NCBI GenBank assembly: GCA_048268485.1
Contig: JBLWVL010000012.1
Span: 27,614 to 91,613, forward strand
Source: Oceanospirillum sp048268485
GTDB taxonomy: Bacteria > Pseudomonadota > Gammaproteobacteria > Pseudomonadales > Halomonadaceae
Direction: 5' to 3'
DNA length: 64,000 nt
Part shown: one piece after another, positions 8,115 through 16,597 of the stretch
Layout of the letters: each line of letters begins with the position of its first letter
Position numbering within the stretch: the stretch's first letter is position 1
The notes under the pieces: model-generated
What the model was told of the DNA's origin: nothing
The model's database searches: none
Seen by the model: the letters and a program-made list of their open reading frames with translations, nothing else
Position numbers and translations under genes: made by a program

Positions 8115-8732
8115 ATGATTAAACTGACCAAACGCCAGCAGGAAGTACTCGACTTCATTACGTCGCATATGGAGTCTACCGGGTACCCACCTACCCGGGC
8201 TGAGATTGCACGGGCATTAGGTTTCCGCTCGCCTAATGCTGCCGAGGAGCATCTGCGCGCCCTGGCCCGTAAAGGTGCAATCGAAATGATTCCCGGCACA
8301 TCTCGAGGGATAAAACTCCCTTCCCACTCAAATCAGGGCCTACCGGTCATTGGCCAGGTGGCAGCCGGCAGCCCCATCCTGGCTCAGGAGCACATTGATA
8401 GCTATTCAGGGGTCAGCGCCGATTTTTTCCGCCCCAAAGCTCACTACATGCTACGCGTTAAAGGCCTGAGCATGAAAGATATCGGTATCATGGATGGTGA
8501 CCTCCTTGCGGTTCACCAGACCAGCGACATCCGAAACGGCCAGATTGTGATCGCCCGTATCGGTGATGAAGTCACCGTCAAGCGCTTCAGACAGGAAGGC
8601 AACCTGGTTTACCTGATTGCGGAAAATGAAGAATTTGACCCTATTGTGGTGGACCTGGAAACTGAGCCCTTAGCCATAGAAGGCATTGGCGTCGGCATCA
8701 TTCGAGGTGGTTACGGACAAGGGCTTCAATAG
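8115..8732 (+). CDS. lexA: LexA repressor
   Basis: SOS repressor and self-cleaving serine protease, 205 residues. It has an N-terminal winged helix-turn-helix (about 1-65; RAEIARALGFRSPNAAEEHL), the Ala84-Gly85 cleavage site in QVAAGSP, and the Ser119 (GLSMKD) and Lys156 (VTVKRF) catalytic dyad, all at the E. coli positions. Two LexA boxes sit directly upstream. It is divergent from psrA, as in Pseudomonas. No sulA-like gene follows: transcription ends in a terminator and the next genes are on the other strand. Confidence 0.97.
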   Translation: MIKLTKRQQEVLDFITSHMESTGYPPTRAEIARALGFRSPNAAEEHLRALARKGAIEMIPGTSRGIKLPSHSNQGLPVIGQVAAGSPILAQEHIDSYSGVSADFFRPKAHYMLRVKGLSMKDIGIMDGDLLAVHQTSDIRNGQIVIARIGDEVTVKRFRQEGNLVYLIAENEEFDPIVVDLETEPLAIEGIGVGIIRGGYGQGLQ

Positions 8733-8783
8733 CCAATATAGCTGTCCTGCCCATCACAAACAAAACCTGTCCGTCACAAATAG

Positions 8784-8810
8784 AAAAAGCAGCCAGGCGG
8801 CTGCTTTTTT
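8784..8810. terminator. Bidirectional terminator after lexA
   Basis: AAAAAGCAGCC (8784-8794), loop AGGC, GGCTGCTTTTTT (8799-8810). U-tracts are present in both directions, serving lexA and the convergent 8837 gene. Confidence 0.85.
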
Positions 8811-8836
8811 GAATAAAAAGGTCAGATACTGCAAGG

Positions 8837-9079
8837 TCAGTGAATAACAGCATTCTCCCCCGGCCCATCTTCATCCTCTTCCCCCCATAAGCGATTATCC
8901 TGAATCGCCTTGTCAATCATCTCACGGGCAATATCAAAGCTTGCACCTCTAAGATGCTCAACAATCTCTGGTGCAAAACGGATGCGTACCAAGGGCTCAC
9001 CCTGATTATCATCTGCAGACTGCAGAATGACATCTCCATCGGCAAGCTCAACAATTTCAAGATACGGACTATCAGACAA
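8837..9079 (-). CDS. Conserved hypothetical acidic protein
   Basis: An 80-residue acidic soluble protein with a strand-rich N-terminal part (YLEIVELADGDVILQ), a central RIRFAPEIVEHL segment and an acidic tail (EEDEDGPGE). The start is TTG at 9079 with AGAGGT 8 nt upstream; there is no in-frame ATG near. The position between lexA and topA matches a small hypothetical gene in pseudomonads. Function unknown. It lies 48 nt downstream of the DUF6586-like gene and is probably co-transcribed with it. Confidence 0.7.
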   Translation of the reverse strand: MSDSPYLEIVELADGDVILQSADDNQGEPLVRIRFAPEIVEHLRGASFDIAREMIDKAIQDNRLWGEEDEDGPGENAVIH

Positions 9080-9127
9080 GGTGATTACCTCTTAAAAAAT
9101 TCGATGACACAAAGCATCCTACTTGAA

Positions 9128-9634
9128 TCAAAATTCCTGCATGGTCTGGCGCAAATCGTTAATAAACAACTGCATGCTCTCCAGCCACGAAATAAGTTGT
9201 TGCTGATCTGAAACAAAATCGCTGGCCAGGGGAATCAGGGTTGCCACTGCTGATTCCTCAATAGCAGCCACTTGCTTCAATTCCGGCAACCAGCAATCTC
9301 TGTAGCGCCGGTTTAACTGACTCAACCAACTGAAACTGTCCTTTTCCAGTTCCAGAATCCGATTCAGATGGGGAATAACACACCCCTGTTCGTCTGCAGC
9401 CTGCTGCAAGTCAGCAGCCGTTTTCCACTCCCCCTGAGGCAGCCTTGCTGTTTCAGCAATTTCATAAAGCAACGCCTGCACAGCCCCCTGAAGGTGAAAT
9501 ACAACGGCGTCGGCATGAGCAGAAATATAGGCTGGACGAATAAACTCATCCTGCTGATCAACCTGATCAAAGTGCTGTAACAATAACCGTGCAGAATAGA
9601 GTTTCTGCATCGTTCGTGACGCCACTGATGCCAT
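9128..9634 (-). CDS. DUF6586-like hypothetical protein
   Basis: A 168-residue, all-helical cytosolic protein with no membrane segment. It resembles the DUF6586-type protein found between lexA and topA in pseudomonads (N-terminal LYSARLLLQHFDQ..., C-terminal LESMQLFINDLRQTMQEF). The fold suggests a four-helix bundle; the role is unknown. No clear ribosome site precedes the ATG at 9634, and a second Met at residue 9 is an alternative. The topA terminator lies just upstream, so it has its own promoter. Confidence 0.65.
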   Translation of the reverse strand: MASVASRTMQKLYSARLLLQHFDQVDQQDEFIRPAYISAHADAVVFHLQGAVQALLYEIAETARLPQGEWKTAADLQQAADEQGCVIPHLNRILELEKDSFSWLSQLNRRYRDCWLPELKQVAAIEESAVATLIPLASDFVSDQQQLISWLESMQLFINDLRQTMQEF

Positions 9635-9679
9635 AGGAAACGAACCCAGATGAGAGTAACGGACAGATATAAAAACGCT

Positions 9680-9705
9680 AAAAGGCCGGTCTGAACCGGC
9701 CTTTT
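9680..9705 (-). terminator. Terminator of topA
   Basis: AAAAGGCCGGT (9680-9690), loop CTGA, ACCGGCCTTTT (9695-9705), 48 nt past the topA stop. Confidence 0.8.
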
Positions 9706-9752
9706 AGTCGCTGCTTTCGCGCACAGTTTAGCTGAAAATCACAAGATGTGAA

Positions 9753-12410
9753 CTAGCTTTTAGCAGTTTTTCGGGTTGCTTTTTTCTTCTCACGGCTAAC
9801 CCATTGACCGCCTTCATAAAAAGCCTGCCAGCCCGTAGCCTTACCTTCTACTTCAGTCATCAGATACTGCTCTTTATTTTTCCGGCTGTAGCGAATCACC
9901 GTAGGATTTCCGTCAGGATCATGGGTTGGCCCTTCCATCAGGAAATTATATTTCGGATCAATTTCAGCTTTGTGCGGCAAAATTTCAACCAACTGAGGCG
10001 GGCGCGTCTCCCGATTCTTCGGGAACTGACTGGCCGCCAGGAAAAGGCCTGATGCGCCATCACGCAGAACATAGTGATCTTCAACTTTCTGACAAGCCAG
10101 CTCCGGCATAGGCACAGGGTCCATCTTAGGAGGTGCCGCCTCACCGCTTTTCAGTAGTTTCCGGGTGTTTTTACAGGTTTCACTGGTGCATCCGAAATAC
10201 TTACCAAAGCGTCCGGTCTTCAGCTGCATCTCGGAGCCACACTTGTCACACTCAAGCACAGGGCCATCATAGCCTTTGATCTTGAACTCACCTTTCTCAA
10301 CTTCGTAGCCACTGCAGTCTGGGTTATTACCACAAACATGCAGTTTTCGCTGCTCATCGATCAGGTAACTTTCCATTGCCGTACCGCATTTAGGACAGCG
10401 ACGCTTAGCACGCAGCGCCTGCGTTTCTGCCTCTTCATCCGCATCTGCGCTGATCGCCTCTTCCCCTGGCGTCAGATTGATGGTGGTTTTACAACGCTCC
10501 TTCGGAGGTAACGAATAGCCTGAGCAGCCCAAAAACACACCGGTACTGGCCGTACGGATCTGCATTGGACGACCACAACTCGGGCACTCAATCGAGGTCT
10601 CTACGGCCAAATTGGGCCGCATACCGCCCTCTTCCGATTCAGCCTGAGCCAATTGAGCACTAAAGTCTTTGTAGAAACTGTTCAGCAGATTCTTCCAGTC
10701 GTTCTTGCCTTCTGCCACATCATCCAGTGACTCTTCCATACGGGCAGTAAAGCTGAAGTCCATCAGGTCGCTAAAGCTTTCGCTCAACCGGTCCGTGACA
10801 ATATCCCCCATCTTCTCAGCATAGAAACGCCGGTTTTCAAGGCGCACATAACCACGATCCTGAATGGTCGAAATAATCGATGCATAGGTTGACGGGCGAC
10901 CAATACCTCGTTTCTCAAGCTCTTTTACTAAACTAGCCTCAGTAAAACGAGCAACAGGTTTGGTGAAGTGCTGCTTAGGCAATAGCTGCTCAAGTGTCAG
11001 CAAGTCGCCAACCTGCAGGTCTGGTAGCGACTGATCTTCATCCTTTTTGCTATTGGATGGCATAACCCGGGTAAAGCCATCAAACTGCATAACACGTCCC
11101 CGGGCACGCAGCTCAAATGGCCCGGCTTCCACCACAAGGGAGGTGCTCATAAACTCTGCAGGCACCATCTGACAGGCAACAAACTGGCGCCAGATCAGTT
11201 CATACAGGCGCTCAGCATCGCGTTCCATACTTTTCAGATCTGTAGCCGAGCGGGATACATCGGACGGACGAATCGCTTCATGCGCCTCCTGGGCACCTTC
11301 TTTGCTGGAGTAACTGTTTGGAGCCTCCGGCAGATACTTTTTACCAAAATTATCAGAGATATAGTCCCGACAACTCTCCACCGCTTCCTTGCTCAGGTTG
11401 GTGGAGTCCGTACGCATATAGGTGATATAACCTGCTTCGTACAGGCGCTGCGCCAGCATCATAGTCTTTTTCACACTGTAACCAAGGCGTGTACTTGCCG
11501 CCTGCTGCAACGTGGATGTGATATAGGGTGCCGTTGGCTTGGTTTTAGTCGGCTTATCTTCCCGTTTAGCAACTTTAAACGGGGAAGCGTTCAGCACATC
11601 CAGCGCTTTATCTGTCTGCTCTTTACTGGTCGGGCGAAAACCTTTGCCGTTCTCTTTCGTTACTTCACACTGAAACGCCATTTTGCCATCACGATTCAGG
11701 TCGGCATGAACATCCCAGTACTCTTCAGGAACAAAGGCACGAATCTCACGCTCACGTTCAACGATCAGGCGCACAGCAACCGACTGCACCCGACCGGCGG
11801 ACAGTCCACGGGCAACCTTCGCCCATAGCAGAGGGGATACCATATAACCCACGACCCGATCCAGAAAACGGCGTGCCTGCTGAGCATTAACACGGCTCAT
11901 ATCCAGGCGACCCGGTTCCTTAAAAGCATCCTGAATCGCATTTTTTGTGATTTCGTTAAAAACTACACGATGATAACGATCATCATCACCACCTATGGTT
12001 TCCCGCAGGTGCCAGGCAATAGCCTCCCCCTCGCGGTCCAAATCCGTTGCCAGGTAGATCTGATCTGCATCAGCTGCCAGTTTTTGCAGTTCAGAGACGA
12101 CCTTCTCTTTACCGGGCAGGATTTTGTAATGCGCTTCCCAGTCATGCTCAGGATCGATTCCCATACGGGCAATCAGCTGCTCGCGGGCTTTGCGTTTTTT
12201 GTGTACTGCTTTTTCTTCCGGACTCATCTTGCGGGTAATCGCCGCCGCCTTGGCCCGCGCTTTAGCATCCACAGGCTGCTTAGCGCCACCACTGGTCGGC
12301 AGATCACGGATATGCCCTACACTCGACTTCACTATGAAATCTTTGCCCAGGTACTTGTTGATCGTTTTAGCCTTTGCAGGAGACTCGACGATAACTAGTG
12401 CTTTTCCCAT
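9753..12410 (-). CDS. topA: DNA topoisomerase I
   Basis: Type IA topoisomerase relaxing negative supercoils, 885 residues. The Toprim domain is at the N-terminus (VIVESPAKAKTI at 6-17; DLDRE at 123-127) and the catalytic Tyr331 is in YITYMRTDS. Three C4 zinc-ribbon units follow (starting about CPSCGRPM, CPKCGTAM and CDKCGSEM), then a basic C-terminal tail. An insert at about 40-95 rich in Ala, Lys and Arg is shared with Pseudomonas enzymes. It is transcribed alone, away from gap, with its own terminator. Confidence 0.97.
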   Translation of the reverse strand: MGKALVIVESPAKAKTINKYLGKDFIVKSSVGHIRDLPTSGGAKQPVDAKARAKAAAITRKMSPEEKAVHKKRKAREQLIARMGIDPEHDWEAHYKILPGKEKVVSELQKLAADADQIYLATDLDREGEAIAWHLRETIGGDDDRYHRVVFNEITKNAIQDAFKEPGRLDMSRVNAQQARRFLDRVVGYMVSPLLWAKVARGLSAGRVQSVAVRLIVEREREIRAFVPEEYWDVHADLNRDGKMAFQCEVTKENGKGFRPTSKEQTDKALDVLNASPFKVAKREDKPTKTKPTAPYITSTLQQAASTRLGYSVKKTMMLAQRLYEAGYITYMRTDSTNLSKEAVESCRDYISDNFGKKYLPEAPNSYSSKEGAQEAHEAIRPSDVSRSATDLKSMERDAERLYELIWRQFVACQMVPAEFMSTSLVVEAGPFELRARGRVMQFDGFTRVMPSNSKKDEDQSLPDLQVGDLLTLEQLLPKQHFTKPVARFTEASLVKELEKRGIGRPSTYASIISTIQDRGYVRLENRRFYAEKMGDIVTDRLSESFSDLMDFSFTARMEESLDDVAEGKNDWKNLLNSFYKDFSAQLAQAESEEGGMRPNLAVETSIECPSCGRPMQIRTASTGVFLGCSGYSLPPKERCKTTINLTPGEEAISADADEEAETQALRAKRRCPKCGTAMESYLIDEQRKLHVCGNNPDCSGYEVEKGEFKIKGYDGPVLECDKCGSEMQLKTGRFGKYFGCTSETCKNTRKLLKSGEAAPPKMDPVPMPELACQKVEDHYVLRDGASGLFLAASQFPKNRETRPPQLVEILPHKAEIDPKYNFLMEGPTHDPDGNPTVIRYSRKNKEQYLMTEVEGKATGWQAFYEGGQWVSREKKKATRKTAKS

Positions 12411-13030
12411 TGAGAGCGTCTCTTTATCTAAGGCTGTTCAGAAACAGTTTGACCAAGGAAATTCGTACTACCGGCTAAATTCAACAGCCTGAGCTGCGCT
12501 TCACACATCAATGGCCGGGTAAAAGTACAAAAGTTAAAAATACAACGATTGAATGATCGTAACCTAACCAACACGGCCCTCCCTCTTAATCTAAAGGCAG
12601 GCGGAACCCAAACAATAAAGCCCACTTACTCGTGCGTATTACAACTTTATATAGAGCACCTTTGTCAAGTGCTGCCTCAAAAGGGCGTATAAACTACCCC
12701 AGCAGAATACAGAGTTCCAGCCCCTGATTAAAAAAAGACTTTTTCTCATACCAAAGCACCCACCTCAGCATAAGAAAAACAGTTCATTCTGACCGTAACA
12801 CATTCCTAATGTATTACAGCGAATCAGATTCAGCCAGTCGCCTGAGAAAAAGCATTGCAATTCTTGCAGTTACGGACCAATCTTAAAGTGACGGCAAGGA
12901 GGAAAGTCAACATGATGTTCACCTGCTTTCTTTCTGTCCTGCCGGAAATATATCGCTCTGCCCCTAAATAAACTGATCCCGAACCAGCAGATGCTGTTCC
13001 GGTCAGGTTTGTCGAACAAGGAGTGACAGC
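12411..13030. other. 620-nt topA-gap intergenic region
   Basis: It contains the topA promoter side, a long stretch without recognisable genes, and near its right end a short ORF with a strong ribosome site (12912-12971) followed by a hairpin GAACCAGCA/TGCTGTTC (12981-12999, one bulged C). No tRNA or repeat is seen. Confidence 0.5.
12912..12971 (+). CDS. Possible 19-residue leader peptide upstream of gap
   Basis: ATG at 12912 is preceded by AAGGAGG (12896-12902) with 9-nt spacing, a near-ideal ribosome site. The ORF encodes MMFTCFLSVLPEIYRSAPK and stops 59 nt before gap. A hairpin (12981-12999) lies between the two. The strength of the site and the position suggest a translated leader that affects gap expression. 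It could also be chance, since the peptide has no run of one amino acid that would point to classical attenuation. Confidence 0.35.
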   Translation: MMFTCFLSVLPEIYRSAPK

Positions 13031-14041
13031 ATGAAGGTAACTCGTGTTGCTATTAATGGCTTTGGCCGTATCGGCCGCAATATTCTTCGCGCCTATTTCG
13101 AAGGACACCACTCAGACAACATGGAGATCGTTGCCATCAACGATCTGGGTAATGCTGCAATCAATGCCCATCTGCTCCAATATGACTCTGTCCACGGGCG
13201 CTTCGACTTCGAAGTTGAGCATGACGATAACACTCTCACCGTTAACAACCATACCATCAAAGTAATTGCTGAGCGGGATCCTGCAAAACTACCCTGGGGC
13301 GAACTCAAGGTTGATGTCGTGCTTGAATGCACCGGCCTGTTTACCCAACGGAATAAGGCTGCAGCCCACCTTGTAGCCGGTGCGAAAAAAGTTTTAATCT
13401 CCGCGCCATCGCCGGATGCTGATGCCACTGTTGTCTTTGGCGTTAACGATCATATCCTTCACCCGGAACACCAGGTCGTATCGAATGCATCCTGTACCAC
13501 CAACTGCCTGGCCCCTGTTGCTCAGGTGCTGCATGAGCTCATGACGGTTGAAAGCGGCATAATGACCACGATTCATGCCTATACCAACGACCAGCACCTT
13601 ACTGACGTCTATCATACAGACCCCTATCGCGCGCGCTCTGCCACAGCCTCCATGATTCCCACAAAAACCGGAGCAGCGGCGGCCATCGGCCTTGTTATAC
13701 CGGAAATGTCCGGAAAGTTTGACGGACTTGCCGTTCGGGTACCCACAAACAATGTCTCGCTGGTAGACCTGAGCACCATTGTCAAACACCCGCTTCCTCC
13801 TGAAGCCATAAACAAAGCGATGGAGGTCGCTGCCCGTCAATCGAAAATATTGGGTTACAATGAGCGACCGCTGGTATCGATCGACTTTAACCACTGCCCG
13901 GACTCCTCCGTGTTTGATGGCAGCCATACCCGGGTTCAGGGTAATCTGGTTAAGGTGATGGCCTGGTATGACAATGAGTGGGGGTTCTCCAACCGGATGC
14001 TGGATACCACTCAAGCCCTAATGGCCGCAAAATCGTCATAA
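13031..14041 (+). CDS. gap: Glyceraldehyde-3-phosphate dehydrogenase, type I
   Basis: Oxidises glyceraldehyde-3-phosphate to 1,3-bisphosphoglycerate with NAD(P); 336 residues. It has a Rossmann start INGFGRIGRN (8-17), catalytic Cys155 in SNASCTTNC, His182 in TTIHAYTNDQ and the C-terminal WYDNEWGFSNRM block. The INDLGNAA segment (37-43) and ISAPS strand place it among GAPDHs found with pyk or in gluconeogenic clusters; the Epd reading is less likely given HAYTNDQ and SATASMIPTKTGAA. AAGGAGTGA precedes the ATG. pyk follows 220 nt later on the same strand. Confidence 0.93.
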   Translation: MKVTRVAINGFGRIGRNILRAYFEGHHSDNMEIVAINDLGNAAINAHLLQYDSVHGRFDFEVEHDDNTLTVNNHTIKVIAERDPAKLPWGELKVDVVLECTGLFTQRNKAAAHLVAGAKKVLISAPSPDADATVVFGVNDHILHPEHQVVSNASCTTNCLAPVAQVLHELMTVESGIMTTIHAYTNDQHLTDVYHTDPYRARSATASMIPTKTGAAAAIGLVIPEMSGKFDGLAVRVPTNNVSLVDLSTIVKHPLPPEAINKAMEVAARQSKILGYNERPLVSIDFNHCPDSSVFDGSHTRVQGNLVKVMAWYDNEWGFSNRMLDTTQALMAAKSS

Positions 14042-14261
14042 AAATAAGCTATACCACTCACAGACTTACAAGCGACAAGACCGGCGAAATGGGTCTTTTC
14101 AGTAAAAAGATAAAGATCCACTCCGCCGTACCAAACAGATCAGGTTCGCCCCAAAAGACATGATCATATCTGAATACAAGCACGCAATAGCCTGAAAAAA
14201 TTGCACCCGGTTTCACCCAAAGACTAAGCCTTTACTCCGTAAGACTAAGGAATCACATAGA

Positions 14262-15680
14262 ATGCGTAGAACTAAAATCGTTGCCACTCTGGGCCCTGCC
14301 ACCGATGAAGCAGGTAAGCTGGCCCAGGTCTTAGAATATGTCGATGTGGTACGCGTAAATTTCTCCCACGGCGATCCAGAAGAACATCAGGCCCGCGTGG
14401 AGGCCGTTCGCAAAACGGCAAAAGAGATCGGCCGCTTTGTGGCCATACTCGGCGACCTGCAGGGACCGAAAATCCGTGTCGCACGCTTTAAAGATGGTCC
14501 GATAAAGCTGGCTGTGGGCGATAAGTTCACTCTGAACATGAATCTTGAAAGAGATGCCGGCGACCAGAACCAGGTTGGTGTCGATTACCCGCAACTGGCC
14601 GATGACGTAACATCCGGTGATACTCTGCTGCTGGATGATGGCCGGATTCAACTCAAAGTTGATGATGTCGTAAAGCCTGAGGTGATCTGCACGGTGACCG
14701 TTGGAGGAAAACTATCCAACAACAAAGGCATCAACAAACAGGGCGGCGGCCTTTCAGCAGCGGCACTGACCGAAAAAGATAAAAAGGATATTAAAACCGC
14801 CATCGCTCTGGATATGGATTACCTGGCGGTCTCCTTCCCCCGTACCGGTGATGATATGCGTGAAGCCCGCGCACTTTTGGGTGAGGCCGGACAGGATATC
14901 AACCTGATTGCCAAAGTAGAACGTGCCGAGTCTGTCGCTGACGAAGCGGTTATGGATGACCTGATTCAGTCCTGCGAAGGGGTCATGGTTGCCCGTGGTG
15001 ATCTCGGCGTTGAGATTGGTGATGCCCAGCTGATCGGCGTACAGAAACGTCTCATTCAGCGGGCCCGTAGCCTGAACAAAGTGGTCATTACTGCGACTCA
15101 GATGATGGAATCGATGATCAGCAGCCCGCTACCAACCCGCGCTGAAGTCTTTGATGTTGCCAACGCTGTTTTAGACGGTACCGATGCAGTAATGCTGTCA
15201 GCAGAAACCGCTGTCGGCGAGTACCCTCTGGAAACGGTTCAGGCCATGGATCGCCTCTGCCGAGGTGCAGAACTGGAACGCATAACACAGCAATCCAACC
15301 ACCGTATGCATGAAGACTTCAGCCATATCAACGAAGCGGTTGCGCTCTCTGCCATGTACGCCGCCAACCACTTACAGGGTGTTAAAGCGATCGTCTGCAT
15401 GACACGCTCCGGTCTGACCCCATTACTGATGTCCCGCATCCGCTCAGGCTTACCAATTTTTGCTTTTACAGCTCAGGAAAAGACTCAGAACCGCGTCGCC
15501 CTCTACCGTGGAGTCACGACCGTTCCATTTCATCACTCAAGTGCTGCACCTGAGTCAATTGACAAAGCAATTGAAGAGCTAAAACGACGTAATGTTGTCA
15601 CTCAGGGCGATAATATAATTTTAACCCGAGGTGATCATAACGGCACTCACACCCTGACCATCGTCCAGATTGACGATTAA
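14262..15680 (+). CDS. pyk: Pyruvate kinase
   Basis: Makes pyruvate and ATP from phosphoenolpyruvate and ADP; 472 residues. It begins RRTKIVATLGPAT, has the VRVNFSHG substrate loop (about 29-36), GDLQGPKIR and the metal/catalytic segment INLIAKVERAE (about 211-221), then MVARGDLGVE and ITATQMMESMI. The compact length and sequence resemble the PykA subtype. With gap it forms a lower-glycolysis pair. A strong terminator ends the unit. Confidence 0.95.
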   Translation: MRRTKIVATLGPATDEAGKLAQVLEYVDVVRVNFSHGDPEEHQARVEAVRKTAKEIGRFVAILGDLQGPKIRVARFKDGPIKLAVGDKFTLNMNLERDAGDQNQVGVDYPQLADDVTSGDTLLLDDGRIQLKVDDVVKPEVICTVTVGGKLSNNKGINKQGGGLSAAALTEKDKKDIKTAIALDMDYLAVSFPRTGDDMREARALLGEAGQDINLIAKVERAESVADEAVMDDLIQSCEGVMVARGDLGVEIGDAQLIGVQKRLIQRARSLNKVVITATQMMESMISSPLPTRAEVFDVANAVLDGTDAVMLSAETAVGEYPLETVQAMDRLCRGAELERITQQSNHRMHEDFSHINEAVALSAMYAANHLQGVKAIVCMTRSGLTPLLMSRIRSGLPIFAFTAQEKTQNRVALYRGVTTVPFHHSSAAPESIDKAIEELKRRNVVTQGDNIILTRGDHNGTHTLTIVQIDD

Positions 15681-15734
15681 TTTCCGGTAGATCAGACAAA
15701 AAACAAACCAACCCCCTCTCCTCCTGAGAAACAG

Positions 15735-15764
15735 AAAGCGCTGAGAAAAATCAGCGCTTTTTTT
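15735..15764 (+). terminator. Terminator of pyk
   Basis: AAAGCGCTGA (15735-15744), loop GAAAAA, TCAGCGCTTT (15751-15760), then more T residues, starting 55 nt after the pyk stop. Confidence 0.88.
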
Positions 15765-15982
15765 ATGCCTTAAAAATGGGCGCAACCTGCTTCAGCTATG
15801 GGTTTTCTGCCTTTTTCATGTGCACGTCATAAAAATGAGATAGAACACTAAACAAACCATCACAAAACATTTGTATTCTAACCACAGATACAAAAAGCCA
15901 TATCTTCGGCAAAAATTAACCCTTGAAAGAAAAAATCGGGCACGTTATTGTATAAATATACTTTGAACCCTAAACAAATATT
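15765..15982 (+). promoter_or_regulatory. ectA upstream region
   Basis: With the pyk terminator this fills the 302-nt pyk-ectA gap. It is A/T-rich and holds an inverted repeat TTTGTAT (15870-15876) / ATACAAA (15888-15894) with 11-nt spacing, a TTGAAA hexamer (15923-15928) and TATTGT 17 nt later (15946-15951), a plausible promoter. The repeat is a candidate site for the MarR-type regulator at 19781; that link is inference. Confidence 0.45.
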
Positions 15983-16489
15983 ATGAATAGTGACATTAGC
16001 GACTCGATTAGATTTACCCAACCCGAATTAAAGGACGGTCTTGCTGTTACAGACCTTATCCAAAACTCACCTCCTCTCGATCTCAATTCAAGTTACTGCT
16101 ACATGTTGTGCTGCTCTCTCTGGGCAGAAACATCAGTATGTGCCTGGGATGGCGATAAATTGACGGGCTTTGTTTCAGCCTTTATCCGCCCGGATCAACC
16201 CGAGGCTCTTTTCATCTGGCAGGTTGCTGTGCACGAGAGTGCCCGCGGCAAACAACTGGCAAAGCGTATGATCCTTGAGATTCTGAAACGCCCGCTCAGC
16301 CAGCCTGCAAAAGTTCTGCACACCACAATATCACCGGATAACACTGCGTCCTGGCGAATGTTCGCCGGCCTGACCCGCACTCTGGAATGCGAATCCCGTA
16401 CTTTCGATTTCCTGGATAAAGAGCTGCACTTCCACGGCCTGCATGAATCCGAAGAGCTGCTAGAGATCGGACCTTTCCGGCACCCGTAA
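15983..16489 (+). CDS. ectA: L-2,4-diaminobutyrate acetyltransferase EctA
   Basis: Acetylates diaminobutyrate at the gamma amino group, the second step of ectoine synthesis. The 168-residue GNAT protein shows the EctA hallmarks: PPLDLNSSYCYMLCCSLW (about 30-47), the acetyl-CoA loop ESARGKQLAKRM (about 84-95) and ISPDNTASWRMF (about 112-123). ectB follows 108 nt downstream. Production of this compatible solute indicates adaptation to salt. Confidence 0.96.
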   Translation: MNSDISDSIRFTQPELKDGLAVTDLIQNSPPLDLNSSYCYMLCCSLWAETSVCAWDGDKLTGFVSAFIRPDQPEALFIWQVAVHESARGKQLAKRMILEILKRPLSQPAKVLHTTISPDNTASWRMFAGLTRTLECESRTFDFLDKELHFHGLHESEELLEIGPFRHP

Positions 16490-16597
16490 GCCCGGAAGAG
16501 CTATGGGCATAGCGCCCGTCCTTTTGAAGCCTGGCCACTCCCCGGCCGGGCGCGCAGCTAACACCCGATATCAAAAAATTTAAAATTGGAGCACACG

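Noticed and set aside
12428..12625. 65-codon minus-strand ORF upstream of topA
   Set aside because: No ribosome site, no coding-like composition, and it overlaps the likely topA promoter.
13031..14041. Erythrose-4-phosphate dehydrogenase (epd) instead of gap
   Set aside because: The active-site surroundings (HAYTNDQ, SATASMIPTKTGAA) and the pyk neighbour fit GAPDH better.
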